DNA of 25,662 nucleotides. Source: an uncultured Elusimicrobium sp. (GTDB lineage: Bacteria > Elusimicrobiota > Elusimicrobia > Elusimicrobiales > Elusimicrobiaceae). The stretch's first letter is position 1. Each line of letters begins with the position of its first letter. Positions 1 through 6,643 of the stretch are shown here, piece by piece. Location of the stretch: positions 1 through 25,662 of the forward strand of contig CALAFB010000030.1 of the NCBI GenBank assembly GCA_937891135.1, read 5' to 3'. Under the pieces are notes generated by a model that worked only from the letters and a program-made list of their open reading frames with translations, had not been told where the DNA came from and did no database searches. The position numbers and the translations under genes are program-made.

Positions 1-129
1 GTATTCAGAAATAATTTCTTTGTTTACGCAGATATTAAATTTTTCATCAAGCTCAATTAAAAGTTTTTTAGGCAAGCCGCCAAAAAATAAGCCGGAAATT
101 AAAATATTTGTGTCAATCAGTATTCGCAT
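1..129 (-). CDS. PIN-domain ribonuclease toxin, N-terminal fragment
   Basis: Too short for ordinary ORF calling because the window edge cuts it after 43 codons. The translation begins MRILIDTNILISGLFFGG, the hallmark N-terminus of PIN-domain nucleases, with the first metal-binding Asp in the IDTN motif at residue 6. PIN proteins are Mg2+-dependent RNases, commonly toxins of type II toxin-antitoxin pairs. The ATG lies inside the end of the upstream 83-residue gene (13-bp overlap), the usual antitoxin-then-toxin arrangement with translational coupling. Its C-terminal acidic residues lie outside the window, so activity cannot be judged. Codon use matches the A/T-rich first 2 kb. Confidence 0.8.
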   Translation of the reverse strand, partial: MRILIDTNILISGLFFGGLPKKLLIELDEKFNICVNKEIISEY

Positions 130-368
130 CTTGCTCTATCTTCTTCTGACATATTTTCATATCTTGAGGCTTTAATTCCGCCCGTGATAAATTCGTTAAT
201 TTCGTCTTCATATTTATCGGGGTCTGCTTGCCAACGCGCCAATTTTTCGTCTTCGTTTCCAATTTCTTTATCGGCAATAAATTTTCTTATTGTTTGATTC
301 AGCCAATAAATATAATCATCGGGAATTTTTTCGATTAATTTAAAAGTTTCATCTCTGATAGTTGCCAT
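117..368 (-). CDS. Small acidic protein, putative antitoxin partner of the PIN toxin
   Basis: This 83-residue protein has a strong ribosome binding site (GGAGG, 6 nt before the ATG) and its 3' end overlaps the start of the PIN gene by 13 bp. I do not recognise a named antitoxin family in it. It is rich in Glu and Asp, with an N-terminal helix-prone part (MATIRDETFKLIEKIP) and a C-terminal part (KYEDEINEFITGGIKASRYE) that could wrap a toxin. The antitoxin role is inferred from size, order and overlap. An alternative is an unrelated small protein that happens to precede the toxin. Confidence 0.6.
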   Translation of the reverse strand: MATIRDETFKLIEKIPDDYIYWLNQTIRKFIADKEIGNEDEKLARWQADPDKYEDEINEFITGGIKASRYENMSEEDRARCEY

Positions 369-392
369 AGAAACACCTCCTCAAAAAAAATT

Positions 393-1256
393 TTAATTTC
401 CTGCGTTTAACGCCAATGCTTGTTCGCGCAGTTTTGCAATTCTGTCTTCGGTTGCAGGGTGTGTAGAAAAAAGATTTTTGAGTTTAACGCTTGCGCCTTC
501 CAAAGGATTAACTATAAACATATGAGCCGTTGAAGTTGTGGAATTTTCAAGCGTTGCATGTTGAGCGTAGTATTCGATTCTTTCAAGTGCACTTGCAAGA
601 TAAAGCGGGTTGCCGCAAAGTTCGCCGCCGGTTTTATCTGCGTCGTATTCACGGGAGCGGGAAATTGCCATTTGAATTAAAGACGCGGCAAGCGGCGCAA
701 TAATAATTGTAGCCAAAGTGCCAATAATTCCGCCGTTGTCATCATCTGAACGAGTGCCGAAAATTGCGCCCCATTGTACGATATTTGCAACAAGTGAAAT
801 AACGCCCGCCATTGATGCGGCAATAGTTCCCGTCAAAATGTCACGGTGTTTGACGTGCGCCAATTCGTGTCCTAAGACGCCGGAAATTTCATTTGCATCC
901 AACGCCCGCATTATTCCTGTAGTAACTGCAACTACCGCATGACTTGGATTTCTGCCCGTTGCAAAAGCGTTCGGTACGTCGCTATGAATGATATAAACAC
1001 GGGGCATCGGCAATTCTGCTTTTTGCGCCAAATTTCTTACAATGTTGAAAAGTTGCGGCGAATCACTTTCAGAAATTTCTTTGGCGTCGTACATTTTCAA
1101 AACCATTGAATCACTGAACCAGTAACTGAAAAAATTCATACCGAGCGAAATTACAAGCATAAACATTGCGCCGGTACTGCCTTCTATTGCGCCGCCAATC
1201 GCCACCATTAATCCGGTTAGCAACGCCATTAAAATTGTTGTCTTTAAAATATTCAT
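393..1256 (-). CDS. htpX: HtpX-type membrane zinc metalloprotease (M48)
   Basis: The 287-residue product is a full-length HtpX homologue. HtpX degrades misfolded membrane proteins, together with FtsH in well-studied bacteria. Two N-terminal hydrophobic segments (about residues 4-22 and 28-47) precede the protease domain. The zinc motif HELAH (in VLGHELAHVKHRD) sits near residue 130, two further hydrophobic segments follow (about 142-162 and 177-195), and the third zinc ligand Glu lies in SRSREYDADKTGGEL. A GGGGGTG Shine-Dalgarno stands just before the ATG. It lies upstream of, and on the same strand as, the antitoxin-toxin pair, 24 bp away. Sequence style points to a Negativicutes-type donor. 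Confidence 0.93.
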   Translation of the reverse strand: MNILKTTILMALLTGLMVAIGGAIEGSTGAMFMLVISLGMNFFSYWFSDSMVLKMYDAKEISESDSPQLFNIVRNLAQKAELPMPRVYIIHSDVPNAFATGRNPSHAVVAVTTGIMRALDANEISGVLGHELAHVKHRDILTGTIAASMAGVISLVANIVQWGAIFGTRSDDDNGGIIGTLATIIIAPLAASLIQMAISRSREYDADKTGGELCGNPLYLASALERIEYYAQHATLENSTTSTAHMFIVNPLEGASVKLKNLFSTHPATEDRIAKLREQALALNAGN

Positions 1257-1291
1257 AATTACACCCCCAAAAAAATTTTTAAGGCAAAATT

Positions 1292-1320
1292 ATTATAGCG
1301 TATTTGTCAAGAAATTCAAA
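1292..1320 (-). promoter_or_regulatory. Likely sigma-70 promoter of htpX
   Basis: Read on the minus strand, TTTGAA (1315-1320) and TATAAT (1292-1297) are separated by exactly 17 bp. The predicted start site lies about 29 nt upstream of the htpX ATG. A TTGACA is also present, but only 7 bp from the -10 box, so it cannot serve as its -35. Confidence 0.5.
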
Positions 1321-1384
1321 AATTAAAAGGTTTTTAATTTATTTTGGCGAATTATGAAAAAGTCTTGTATAAGGAGGATTTAAA

Positions 1385-2010
1385 ATGAAACTGAAAAAAT
1401 TTGCGTGGATTGTTCCCGCTTTATTTGTATTTGTTCCGCAAAATGCAGACGCGGCAGCCGTTGCAGGCAGTGATTATTGGGATTTTTTGAGCGATGAAGA
1501 ATATTTGACTGAAGAAAATCCCTTTGCAATTTACGGCGGCGTTAAATACGAATTAAATAAAATTTCCGCGCCGAATAATTATCCAAAAACTTATCACGAA
1601 AATAAACACCACGCTACAGCTTACGTAGGTTTTGGCTGGAGATTTGCCAAAAATTGGTCTTTGAACGGAATTTTCAGCGGCGAAAGAAAATGGCGTCAAG
1701 ATCACAGTACAAAAACTGAAGGTGAGGTAAATGCTTACGTCGAAGGAAAAATTGGCGCAGTTACATTAAGAGGCGGCGGCGTTCCCGTTTTTGACGCTTT
1801 AAATTTGACAAATGGCGGTCTTGTAATAAATGCTTACGTACTCGGCGGACAAGTTAAAGTTCCCGTTGGAAATTGGAATATTTTGGCAACCGGCGGCGTT
1901 ATTGACAATGACGACTACGATTTAACGCGCACGACTAAAATTTTTGGTAAGGACAGTGACAGCACGTACCTTTCACTTCAAGCGTACGGCAATTTTAACG
2001 AAAAATTTTC
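1385..2010 (+). CDS. Secreted, probably outer-membrane beta-barrel protein, 3' end lost at the junction
   Basis: It starts at an ATG preceded by an ideal AAGGAGG site. Residues 1-24 form a signal peptide (MKLKKF, hydrophobic core, ADAAA cleavage region). The rest shows alternating hydrophobic and polar stretches with many Gly and aromatic residues (TAYVGFGWRFAKNWSLNGIF, GAVTLRGGG), as in outer-membrane barrels. I cannot name the family. The frame stays open to a TGA at 2182, but residues after about 209 (from APRAP on) are simply the antisense reading of recN, so the genuine coding sequence stops near 2010 at the chimeric junction. Its true C-terminus is missing. Confidence 0.7.
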
Positions 2011-2018
2011 AGCCCCGC
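2005..2018. other. Chimeric junction between two genomes
   Basis: Left of this point the plus strand encodes the barrel protein (last plausible residues GNFNEKFS). Right of it the minus strand encodes RecN (last plausible residues ALGFVLGARG). Both genes are broken within the same few bases, and base composition, codon choice and ribosome-binding-site style change here too. No insertion-sequence end, integrase or tRNA is visible. Confidence 0.85.
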
Positions 2019-2163
2019 GGGCACCTAATACAAAACCAAGAGCTTCTATAACAATGGATTTCCCCGCCCCCGTTTCGCCGGAAAACACATTTAAGCCGGG
2101 GGCAAAGTCCAGCGTTAAATCATCAATAATCGCAAAATTTTGTACGTGTAAACGGACTAACAT
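2011..2163 (-). CDS. recN: DNA repair ATPase RecN, N-terminal fragment
   Basis: About 50 residues are preserved. They begin MLVRLHVQNFAIIDDLTLDF and include the Walker A motif GETGAGKS followed by IVIEALGFVLGARG, a sequence characteristic of RecN, the SMC-like ATPase that acts in double-strand break repair. The start is fixed by one-base overlap with the nadK stop (TAATG on the minus strand), and nadK-recN adjacency is common in bacteria. After GARG the reading frame enters the foreign DNA, so Walker B, the coiled coil and all the rest are missing. This is best explained by the chimeric junction rather than by a true pseudogene. Confidence 0.85.
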
Positions 2164-2981
2164 TACGGCTGCCCCCAACTGAGTTTTTTATGAAGTACCG
2201 TAAAAAATCCGCGCTGCGCAAGCGTAAGTAATTGGGCTGCAAACGGGGCGCGGGAAATTTCAATTTCCGCCCCGGGGGCTAACGGTACATGGATTTGCCC
2301 GTCAATCGTAGCCACGGCGCGGTCTTCCGTATTTTTAAAAGCGGGTATTAAACACAGCGTGCCATTTGCGGAGAGCACCATGGGGCGTTGGTGCAAACTG
2401 TGCGGGCAAACGGGCGTAAGGATAAAGACGGCCACGTCCGGCTCTACAATGGGGCCGCCGGCCGCTAAGGAATAAGCGGTGGAACCCGTCGGCGTAGCGA
2501 TAATGACGCCGTCGCCAAAATACGGCGGGAGCGGCGTTTGGTTAAACGTGGCGTTTACCGAAAACGCACGCATATTGGCACAATGCAGCACACAATCATT
2601 TAAAGCATAAAGTGTTTGTTCCGTACCGTTATGGCGCACGCATACGCGCAGCATCAGCCGCGTACGGGTAGTGCATTTGCCGTCTAAAACGGCTTGCAAC
2701 GCTTGGTGTAATTCTTCTTTTTCGGCCGCTGCCAAAAACCCCAGCGTACCACAGTTAATCCCCAGTACCGGGATATTATTGGGCGCGCACACACGCGCGC
2801 AGCGCAGCATCGTGCCGTCCCCGCCCATACTGATAATGAGGTCTTTGCCTGCGATATCTTCCGGGGAAGTTAATAGTTCGGTTTGAATGTGTTGGGCGCG
2901 CAAAAAAGCAACCGCCTCTTGTGCTAGCGGCAAAATATGTGTTTTTAAGTGATTATAGAATACACCCACGCGGGAAAACAT
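2163..2981 (-). CDS. nadK: NAD kinase
   Basis: The 272-residue enzyme phosphorylates NAD to NADP with ATP or polyphosphate. Diagnostic motifs are present: GGDGTMLRCAR (nucleotide-binding GGDG with the catalytic Asp), a NDCVLH segment in place of the usual NE motif, and TGSTAYSLAAGGPIV. I place the start at the Met of MFSRVGVFYNH, because this matches the family start; a longer frame reaching 3032 would begin in an A/T-rich stretch with no homology. There is no Shine-Dalgarno. Instead a TGCTACAAT box lies 6 nt before the ATG. recN follows with a TAATG overlap, so the two are co-transcribed. Confidence 0.92.
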   Translation of the reverse strand: MFSRVGVFYNHLKTHILPLAQEAVAFLRAQHIQTELLTSPEDIAGKDLIISMGGDGTMLRCARVCAPNNIPVLGINCGTLGFLAAAEKEELHQALQAVLDGKCTTRTRLMLRVCVRHNGTEQTLYALNDCVLHCANMRAFSVNATFNQTPLPPYFGDGVIIATPTGSTAYSLAAGGPIVEPDVAVFILTPVCPHSLHQRPMVLSANGTLCLIPAFKNTEDRAVATIDGQIHVPLAPGAEIEISRAPFAAQLLTLAQRGFFTVLHKKLSWGQP

Positions 2982-2987
2982 AGCTAT

Positions 2988-2996
2988 ATTGTAGCA
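2988..2996 (-). promoter_or_regulatory. Extended -10 promoter placed for a leaderless nadK transcript
   Basis: The minus strand reads TGC-TACAAT and then six bases (ATAGCT) before the nadK ATG. Transcription normally starts about 7 nt after the -10 box, which would be the A of the ATG. No -35 match is clear and no Shine-Dalgarno exists. The same nine-base box stands at the same distance before ruvA. Confidence 0.5.
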
Positions 2997-3030
2997 ATTA
3001 TTAGGAATAATTAGGTACTTATAAATCAAC

Positions 3031-3058
3031 AAAAAATGCGGGCCAGTATTTGGCCCGC
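3031..3058 (-). terminator. Rho-independent terminator of pilin gene 1
   Basis: On the minus strand GCGGGCCA (3051-3058) and TGGCCCGC (3038-3045) form a perfect 8-bp stem with a 5-nt loop, followed by ATTTTTTG. It lies 18 bp after the pilin stop codon and separates that gene from nadK. Confidence 0.85.
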
Positions 3059-3075
3059 GTGCTAAGTAAAAAAGC

Positions 3076-3621
3076 TCAGTTCATTTCGTCTATATTCCAA
3101 TTTCCAGGAATCAGCTGCGGAATTAACTCACATATCAGTTTGGCTTTGGAGACATCAAACCAATAGTGACAGACATGACTTTTCCTTCCTTCGGAGTCCG
3201 TTTCTATCTCAAAGCCATCTTCCCAGCCTATCCCTTCTAAAGAGACAAATATAGTATACCCGCCCTCTTCGTGCAACTCGACAAGATAATAAAAATCGTC
3301 ATCTTTACAATTCATCGAGTCATCTGTACAATTCATAGATGACAATAAGTCAAGACCTAATTGAGCATCTGCGCTAGAACCGGTAAACAATTTTTCGGAA
3401 TATCCGTTTTCTAGTACATAAGATGCCAATGCTTTTTGAGCGGAATTGACAAACGTAACAGCTTTTACGAGGCGGGCTTTCATAACTGCCTTATTAAACT
3501 GCGGTAACGCCACGGCTGCCAAAATGCCGATAATTAACACCACTACCAAAAGTTCTATTAACGTAAAACCTTTGGAAAAACAACTTTGCGTTTGACCCCG
3601 CCGGGTATATAAGTTCTTCAT
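3076..3621 (-). CDS. Type IV pilin-like protein 1 (prepilin)
   Basis: The 181-residue protein has an 18-residue positively charged leader ending SCFSKG, a prepilin peptidase site G|FTLIE with Glu at mature position 5, and the hydrophobic helix VVVLIIGILAAVALPQF. The rest is a variable globular domain with four cysteines that could form disulfides (two in MNCTDDSMNCKDD, one in SHVCHYW, one in KLICELI). Such proteins are inserted in the inner membrane, processed by PilD and assembled into pili or pseudopili. It stands alone between its own promoter and terminator. Its ribosome binding site (GGAGTAT) can be sequestered by the upstream RNA leader. The specific role (major pilin, minor pilin or secretion pseudopilin) cannot be read from sequence. 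Confidence 0.9.
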   Translation of the reverse strand: MKNLYTRRGQTQSCFSKGFTLIELLVVVLIIGILAAVALPQFNKAVMKARLVKAVTFVNSAQKALASYVLENGYSEKLFTGSSADAQLGLDLLSSMNCTDDSMNCKDDDFYYLVELHEEGGYTIFVSLEGIGWEDGFEIETDSEGRKSHVCHYWFDVSKAKLICELIPQLIPGNWNIDEMN

Positions 3622-3870
3622 CTTATACTCCTTTGTTTATAGTTTGCAATTTGACTGCTTTGGAGCATAAAATGAACGGCTACCCTAGGCGGGTGTATTC
3701 TGTGGTACACACCTATCAATAGCCGCGGCTTACCGCTCATAAAGCGACAAACACTAGGCACACAAGAGTGGCCGCCCTCGTATGCCTAAGTCAGCTATTT
3801 TTGGCACAGAATACAACTTAAAAGTTACCCGTACGTGTTACGTACGCATCCAAAAACAGAAGCAAATTGT
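3622..3870 (-). ncRNA. Structured pilin leader RNA, copy 1
   Basis: This roughly 249-nt untranslated leader folds, on the minus strand, into stems I call P1-P5. P1 pairs CTGTTTTTGG (3850-3859) with CCAAAAATAG (3795-3804). Inside it is a CGTACG/CGTACG hairpin (3841-3846 with 3830-3835). P2 pairs AGGCATAC (3780-3787) with GTGTGCCT (3756-3763). P3 pairs TTGTCGCT (3743-3750) with AGCGGTAA (3730-3737). P4 pairs CGGCTA (3720-3725) with TAGCCG (3677-3682), with an inner GGTGT/ACACC. P5 pairs ATGCTCC (3662-3668) with the ribosome binding site GGAGTAT (3625-3631). The same layout recurs before two other pilin genes with different bases but kept pairing. I recognise no known riboswitch core in it. Confidence 0.75.
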
Positions 3871-3876
3871 ACCCAT

Positions 3877-3905
3877 AGTATAATAAAAAAACACACAAAT
3901 AACAA
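3877..3905 (-). promoter_or_regulatory. Promoter of the pilin 1 leader
   Basis: Read on the minus strand, TTGTTA (3900-3905) and TATACT (3877-3882) are separated by 17 bp. The predicted start near 3870 places the transcript 5' end about 11 nt before stem P1 of the leader. Confidence 0.6.
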
Positions 3906-3934
3906 GCAAAAGCCCCCGTTATAAAAACGGGGGC
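3906..3934 (-). terminator. Rho-independent terminator of psd-pssA
   Basis: On the minus strand GCCCCCGTT (3926-3934) pairs perfectly with AACGGGGGC (3912-3920) around a 5-nt loop and is followed by TTTTGCTTGTT. It is 23 bp past the pssA stop and immediately before the pilin 1 promoter, so it insulates the two units. Confidence 0.85.
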
Positions 3935-3957
3935 AAATACGCAAAAAACGACTTTAT

Positions 3958-4731
3958 TTATTTCTCTATTTTAATGCCGCGGAAAGCGCGGTATAATACC
4001 GCCAACAGCCCAAACAAAATGTATAAGGAAAATACAACAAGTACCACATTTTGCGGGAATTTAATCAGCAGCACCACCAAAAAGACAACCAATAATAAAA
4101 ACCACGGGCTGAATTTATGTTCGCGCTTGGCCTTAAACGCCGCATACGGTATGTTGGAGACCATTAAGAGTGAAAATACCAGCATGGCAAACCATACAAA
4201 ATTGTATAAGTGCGTGACGTAAATTTCTACGAAATGAATATTATGCCCGCTGCTGTATGAAATAGCCAACGCGGCTAACAACGCCGCCGGGGCCGGAACG
4301 GGCAGCCCGCAAAAATATTTTTTGGAGCCTTCCCCTGCGTGGGCCATGGTGTTAAATTTAGCCAGGCGCAACACCCCAAAGCACGTATAAACGCACGCAA
4401 TCGGCGCACCCCACAAAGGCTGTGTATGCAAGACGAGAAAATACATCAAAAACGCCGGGGCCGCGCAAAATGAAATGGCGTCGGCTAACGAGTCCATTTC
4501 AATGCCAAAATCACTTTCTACCCCTAACAGCCGCGCGACGCGTCCGTCAAACATATCAAACACGGCCGCAATAAAAATAAGCCACCCGGCTTGTGAAAAA
4601 TTCCCTTTGCTAGCGGCTAAAATAGAAAAGAACCCGCACGCTAAATTACCTAGCGTAAATAAGGAAGGAGCCGCCAACGCGCCTGTCTGTTTGACGCGTT
4701 TTACTACATTGGTATCTTTTCCGTTGGTCAT
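3958..4731 (-). CDS. pssA: CDP-diacylglycerol-serine O-phosphatidyltransferase
   Basis: The 257-residue integral membrane enzyme transfers phosphatidyl from CDP-diacylglycerol to serine, giving phosphatidylserine. The CDP-alcohol phosphotransferase signature DG-x2-AR-x8-G-x3-D-x3-D is complete (DGRVARLLGVESDFGIEMDS, residues about 61-80). Several hydrophobic helices follow, ending with a strongly hydrophobic pair near residues 205-245. The start lies 9 bp after the psd stop and has GGGGG before it. Together with psd it makes phosphatidylethanolamine, so both genes of the two-step pathway are in one operon, with the second enzyme encoded first. Confidence 0.93.
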   Translation of the reverse strand: MTNGKDTNVVKRVKQTGALAAPSLFTLGNLACGFFSILAASKGNFSQAGWLIFIAAVFDMFDGRVARLLGVESDFGIEMDSLADAISFCAAPAFLMYFLVLHTQPLWGAPIACVYTCFGVLRLAKFNTMAHAGEGSKKYFCGLPVPAPAALLAALAISYSSGHNIHFVEIYVTHLYNFVWFAMLVFSLLMVSNIPYAAFKAKREHKFSPWFLLLVVFLVVLLIKFPQNVVLVVFSLYILFGLLAVLYRAFRGIKIEK

Positions 4732-4740
4732 ACGCGCCCC

Positions 4741-5409
4741 CTATTTCCACAAGGCAAGCACCGTAATGCCGCCCTGCACTTTTTGCCCTTTTTTAACAAT
4801 GACGCGCACTTTGTCTTTGGGCAAATAAACCGCCACTTGCGAACCAAAACGCACCAGCCCCAACCGGCGGTTTTGTTTAATATCTTCGTGCGGGTGAACC
4901 CAACATTCAATACGCCGGGCAATGGCACCTGTAATTTGTTCCACGTGGGCAAATTTTTGCGGGTCGCCATCTTTAAAAAGTTGAATTAAGTTGCGCTCGT
5001 TATTTACGGCGTCCGGGTTATCGGCAAACAGGAACGTGCCTTTGTGGTAAAAAATATCCCCGGTTTTACCTTGAACGGTAGAGCGTTGCACGTGAATATC
5101 AAAAATAGACAGAAAAATGCGTATGACAATGGAATTGGGGTCCTCTTCGGGGTCAATAGAAAGCACCGTTCCGTCGGCCGGGCAGGCAATTTCGTCATCG
5201 GCAAATTCCACATTGCGGTTCGGGTCCCTAAAGAAGTAGGCGCAAAAACACCCTATAATGACAAACAAAAACCCCGTTTTGGGGCAATCAAAATAAAACA
5301 ACACCGCGGCAATGAGCATACCGGCGGCGGCAAATTTGAGTCCTAACGGTAAAACGGTACCTATCCAATTAACGGAGTTGGTAAGCGTACGTACAATGTC
5401 TTTAATCAT
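4741..5409 (-). CDS. psd: Phosphatidylserine decarboxylase, short archaeal-type form
   Basis: The 222-residue proenzyme decarboxylates phosphatidylserine to phosphatidylethanolamine. Two hydrophobic segments near residues 14-45 anchor it (LKFAAAGMLIAAVLFYF, TGFLFVIIGCFCAYFF), followed by RDPNR and CPADGTVLSI. The self-cleavage site for the pyruvoyl cofactor is the Gly-Ser in LVRFGSQVAVYLP near the C-terminus, in the form typical of the short PSD family also known for archaetidylserine. I chose the Met of MIKDIV at 5409, because an in-frame upstream Met at 5493 would put coding sequence inside the tRNA gene. It probably shares a transcript with tRNA-Leu, 43 bp upstream, and with pssA downstream. 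Confidence 0.92.
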   Translation of the reverse strand: MIKDIVRTLTNSVNWIGTVLPLGLKFAAAGMLIAAVLFYFDCPKTGFLFVIIGCFCAYFFRDPNRNVEFADDEIACPADGTVLSIDPEEDPNSIVIRIFLSIFDIHVQRSTVQGKTGDIFYHKGTFLFADNPDAVNNERNLIQLFKDGDPQKFAHVEQITGAIARRIECWVHPHEDIKQNRRLGLVRFGSQVAVYLPKDKVRVIVKKGQKVQGGITVLALWK

Positions 5410-5452
5410 TAGTTTACTACTGGTGGGATTAGTTTTGGCAGGTTCTGTTAAG

Positions 5453-5535
5453 TGGGCAGGGGGGGACTTGAACCCCCACGGCCTTGCGGCCAACAGATTT
5501 TAAGTCTGTCGCGTCTGCCATTCCGCCACCAGCCC
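5453..5535 (-). tRNA. tRNA-Leu (anticodon UAA)
   Basis: The 83-nt gene folds as a class II tRNA: acceptor GGGCTGG/CCTGCCC, D stem GCG/CGC, anticodon stem ACAGA/TCTGT with loop CTTAAAA (anticodon TAA at 5500-5502), long variable arm GGCC-GCAA-GGCC, and T arm GGGGG-TTCAAGT-CCCCC. The discriminator base is A, as expected for leucine. The 3' CCA is not encoded. One oddity is a U-U mismatch at acceptor pair 5-68. It has an extended -10 promoter just upstream and lies ahead of psd. Confidence 0.93.
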
Positions 5536-5548
5536 TCTTACTTAGATT

Positions 5549-5557
5549 ATTATAGCA
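5549..5557 (-). promoter_or_regulatory. Promoter of tRNA-Leu (and probably psd-pssA)
   Basis: The minus strand reads TGC-TATAAT, a perfect extended -10, with the predicted start about 7 nt before the mature tRNA 5' end. The -35 region is A/T-rich without a good match. No other promoter or terminator is evident in the 43 bp between the tRNA and psd. Confidence 0.6.
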
Positions 5558-5603
5558 TAAATAAAAATTTTTTGTACAGATTTTTATACCTTGCCATACT
5601 AAG

Positions 5604-6641
5604 TTATAAAATCATCATACTATCGCCAAAGGAGTAGAAGCGGTATTTTTTCTCCACGGCTTGCACATACGCCTCGTAAATAAAATCTTCGCCGGCAAAG
5701 GCAGATGTCATGCACAGGGGCGTAGAGTCCGGGAAGTGAAAATTGGTAATTAGGCAATCAATGGCTTTAAACTGATAGCCCGGATAAATAAACAAATCCG
5801 TCCATTTTTTGCCGGCACGGGTAATATGGTTTTCGTCCGTAAAACTTTCCAGCGTCCGCGTGGACGTCGTACCGCACGAAAACACCCGCTTGCCGGCCGC
5901 GCGTACGGCATTTAATGTGTCGGCTGTTTCTTGTGAAACTTCGCCCAGTTCGGCCAGCATTTTGTGCTCCGTGGGCTCCCCGCGCAACGGCTTAAACGTC
6001 CCCCACCCTACATGCAAGGTAATGTAGCAAATGTGTACGCCTTTGTCTTTTAATTTTTGCAATAATTCCGGTGTAAAATGAAAGCCCGCCGTCGGTGCGG
6101 CGATAGACCCTTCGTACTTGGCATAAACGGTTTGGTAGCGTTCTTTATCGGTTTCTATACTGGCCGTAAGGCCGCTATGTTTGCGGGCCTTTTCAATATA
6201 TTGCGGCAACGGCATTAAACCGTGTGCATGGCAAAAGGGCAAAATATCATCGTGGTTAAATTCCAGTAAAAATTCCCGGTCGTCCGTGGTGCCAAGCATT
6301 TTACCTTGCAGCCCGTCCCCAAAATCTAATATCATCCCTTCTTTATAATCGTGTGTAAGCACAGCCCATACGCGCGGATTTTGCAGGGGGCGCACGAGCA
6401 AAATTTCTACTTTTCCGCCCGTTGGTTTACGAGCAAAGAGTTTAGCGGGGAATACTTTGGTGTTGTTAATAACGAGTGCGTCGCCAGGGTTAAAATATTC
6501 GTGAATATCGCGGAAAATGCGGTGTTCAATCGTATGCGTAGCGCGGTGCAATACCATTTGGCGCGAACTATCGCGCGGGGTAGCCGGTTGCTTGGCAATC
6601 AGCGGGTCTAGGTTTAGTTTTTTAAAGCGTTCAAAAGCCAT
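5604..6641 (-). CDS. queA: S-adenosylmethionine:tRNA ribosyltransferase-isomerase
   Basis: The 345-residue enzyme adds the ribosyl moiety of SAM to preQ1 in tRNA, forming epoxyqueuosine. Recognisable segments are the N-terminal IAKQPATPRDSSRQMVLHR, GDALVINNTKVFPAKL, the central KYEGSIAAPTAGFHFTPELL, LHVGWGTFKPL, and the C-terminal LITNFHFPDSTPLCMTSAFA. The start at MAFERFKKL is the family start; a longer frame would run into the upstream gene. It follows the SpoIID-like gene by 2 bp and is the last gene of the ruvA-ruvB-spoIID-queA run. Confidence 0.95.
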   Translation of the reverse strand: MAFERFKKLNLDPLIAKQPATPRDSSRQMVLHRATHTIEHRIFRDIHEYFNPGDALVINNTKVFPAKLFARKPTGGKVEILLVRPLQNPRVWAVLTHDYKEGMILDFGDGLQGKMLGTTDDREFLLEFNHDDILPFCHAHGLMPLPQYIEKARKHSGLTASIETDKERYQTVYAKYEGSIAAPTAGFHFTPELLQKLKDKGVHICYITLHVGWGTFKPLRGEPTEHKMLAELGEVSQETADTLNAVRAAGKRVFSCGTTSTRTLESFTDENHITRAGKKWTDLFIYPGYQFKAIDCLITNFHFPDSTPLCMTSAFAGEDFIYEAYVQAVEKKYRFYSFGDSMMIL

Positions 6642-6643
6642 AA

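Noticed and set aside
1298..1312. TTGACA as the -35 box of htpX
   Set aside because: It lies only 7 bp from the TATAAT; the TTTGAA at 17 bp spacing is the workable -35.
2011..2182. C-terminal continuation of the barrel protein to the TGA at 2182
   Set aside because: These residues are the antisense of the clear recN start with its Walker A motif; the open frame is fortuitous and arises at the junction.
5410..5493. An upstream in-frame start for psd at 5493
   Set aside because: It would place coding sequence inside the tRNA-Leu gene; the family start MIKDIV at 5409 fits better.
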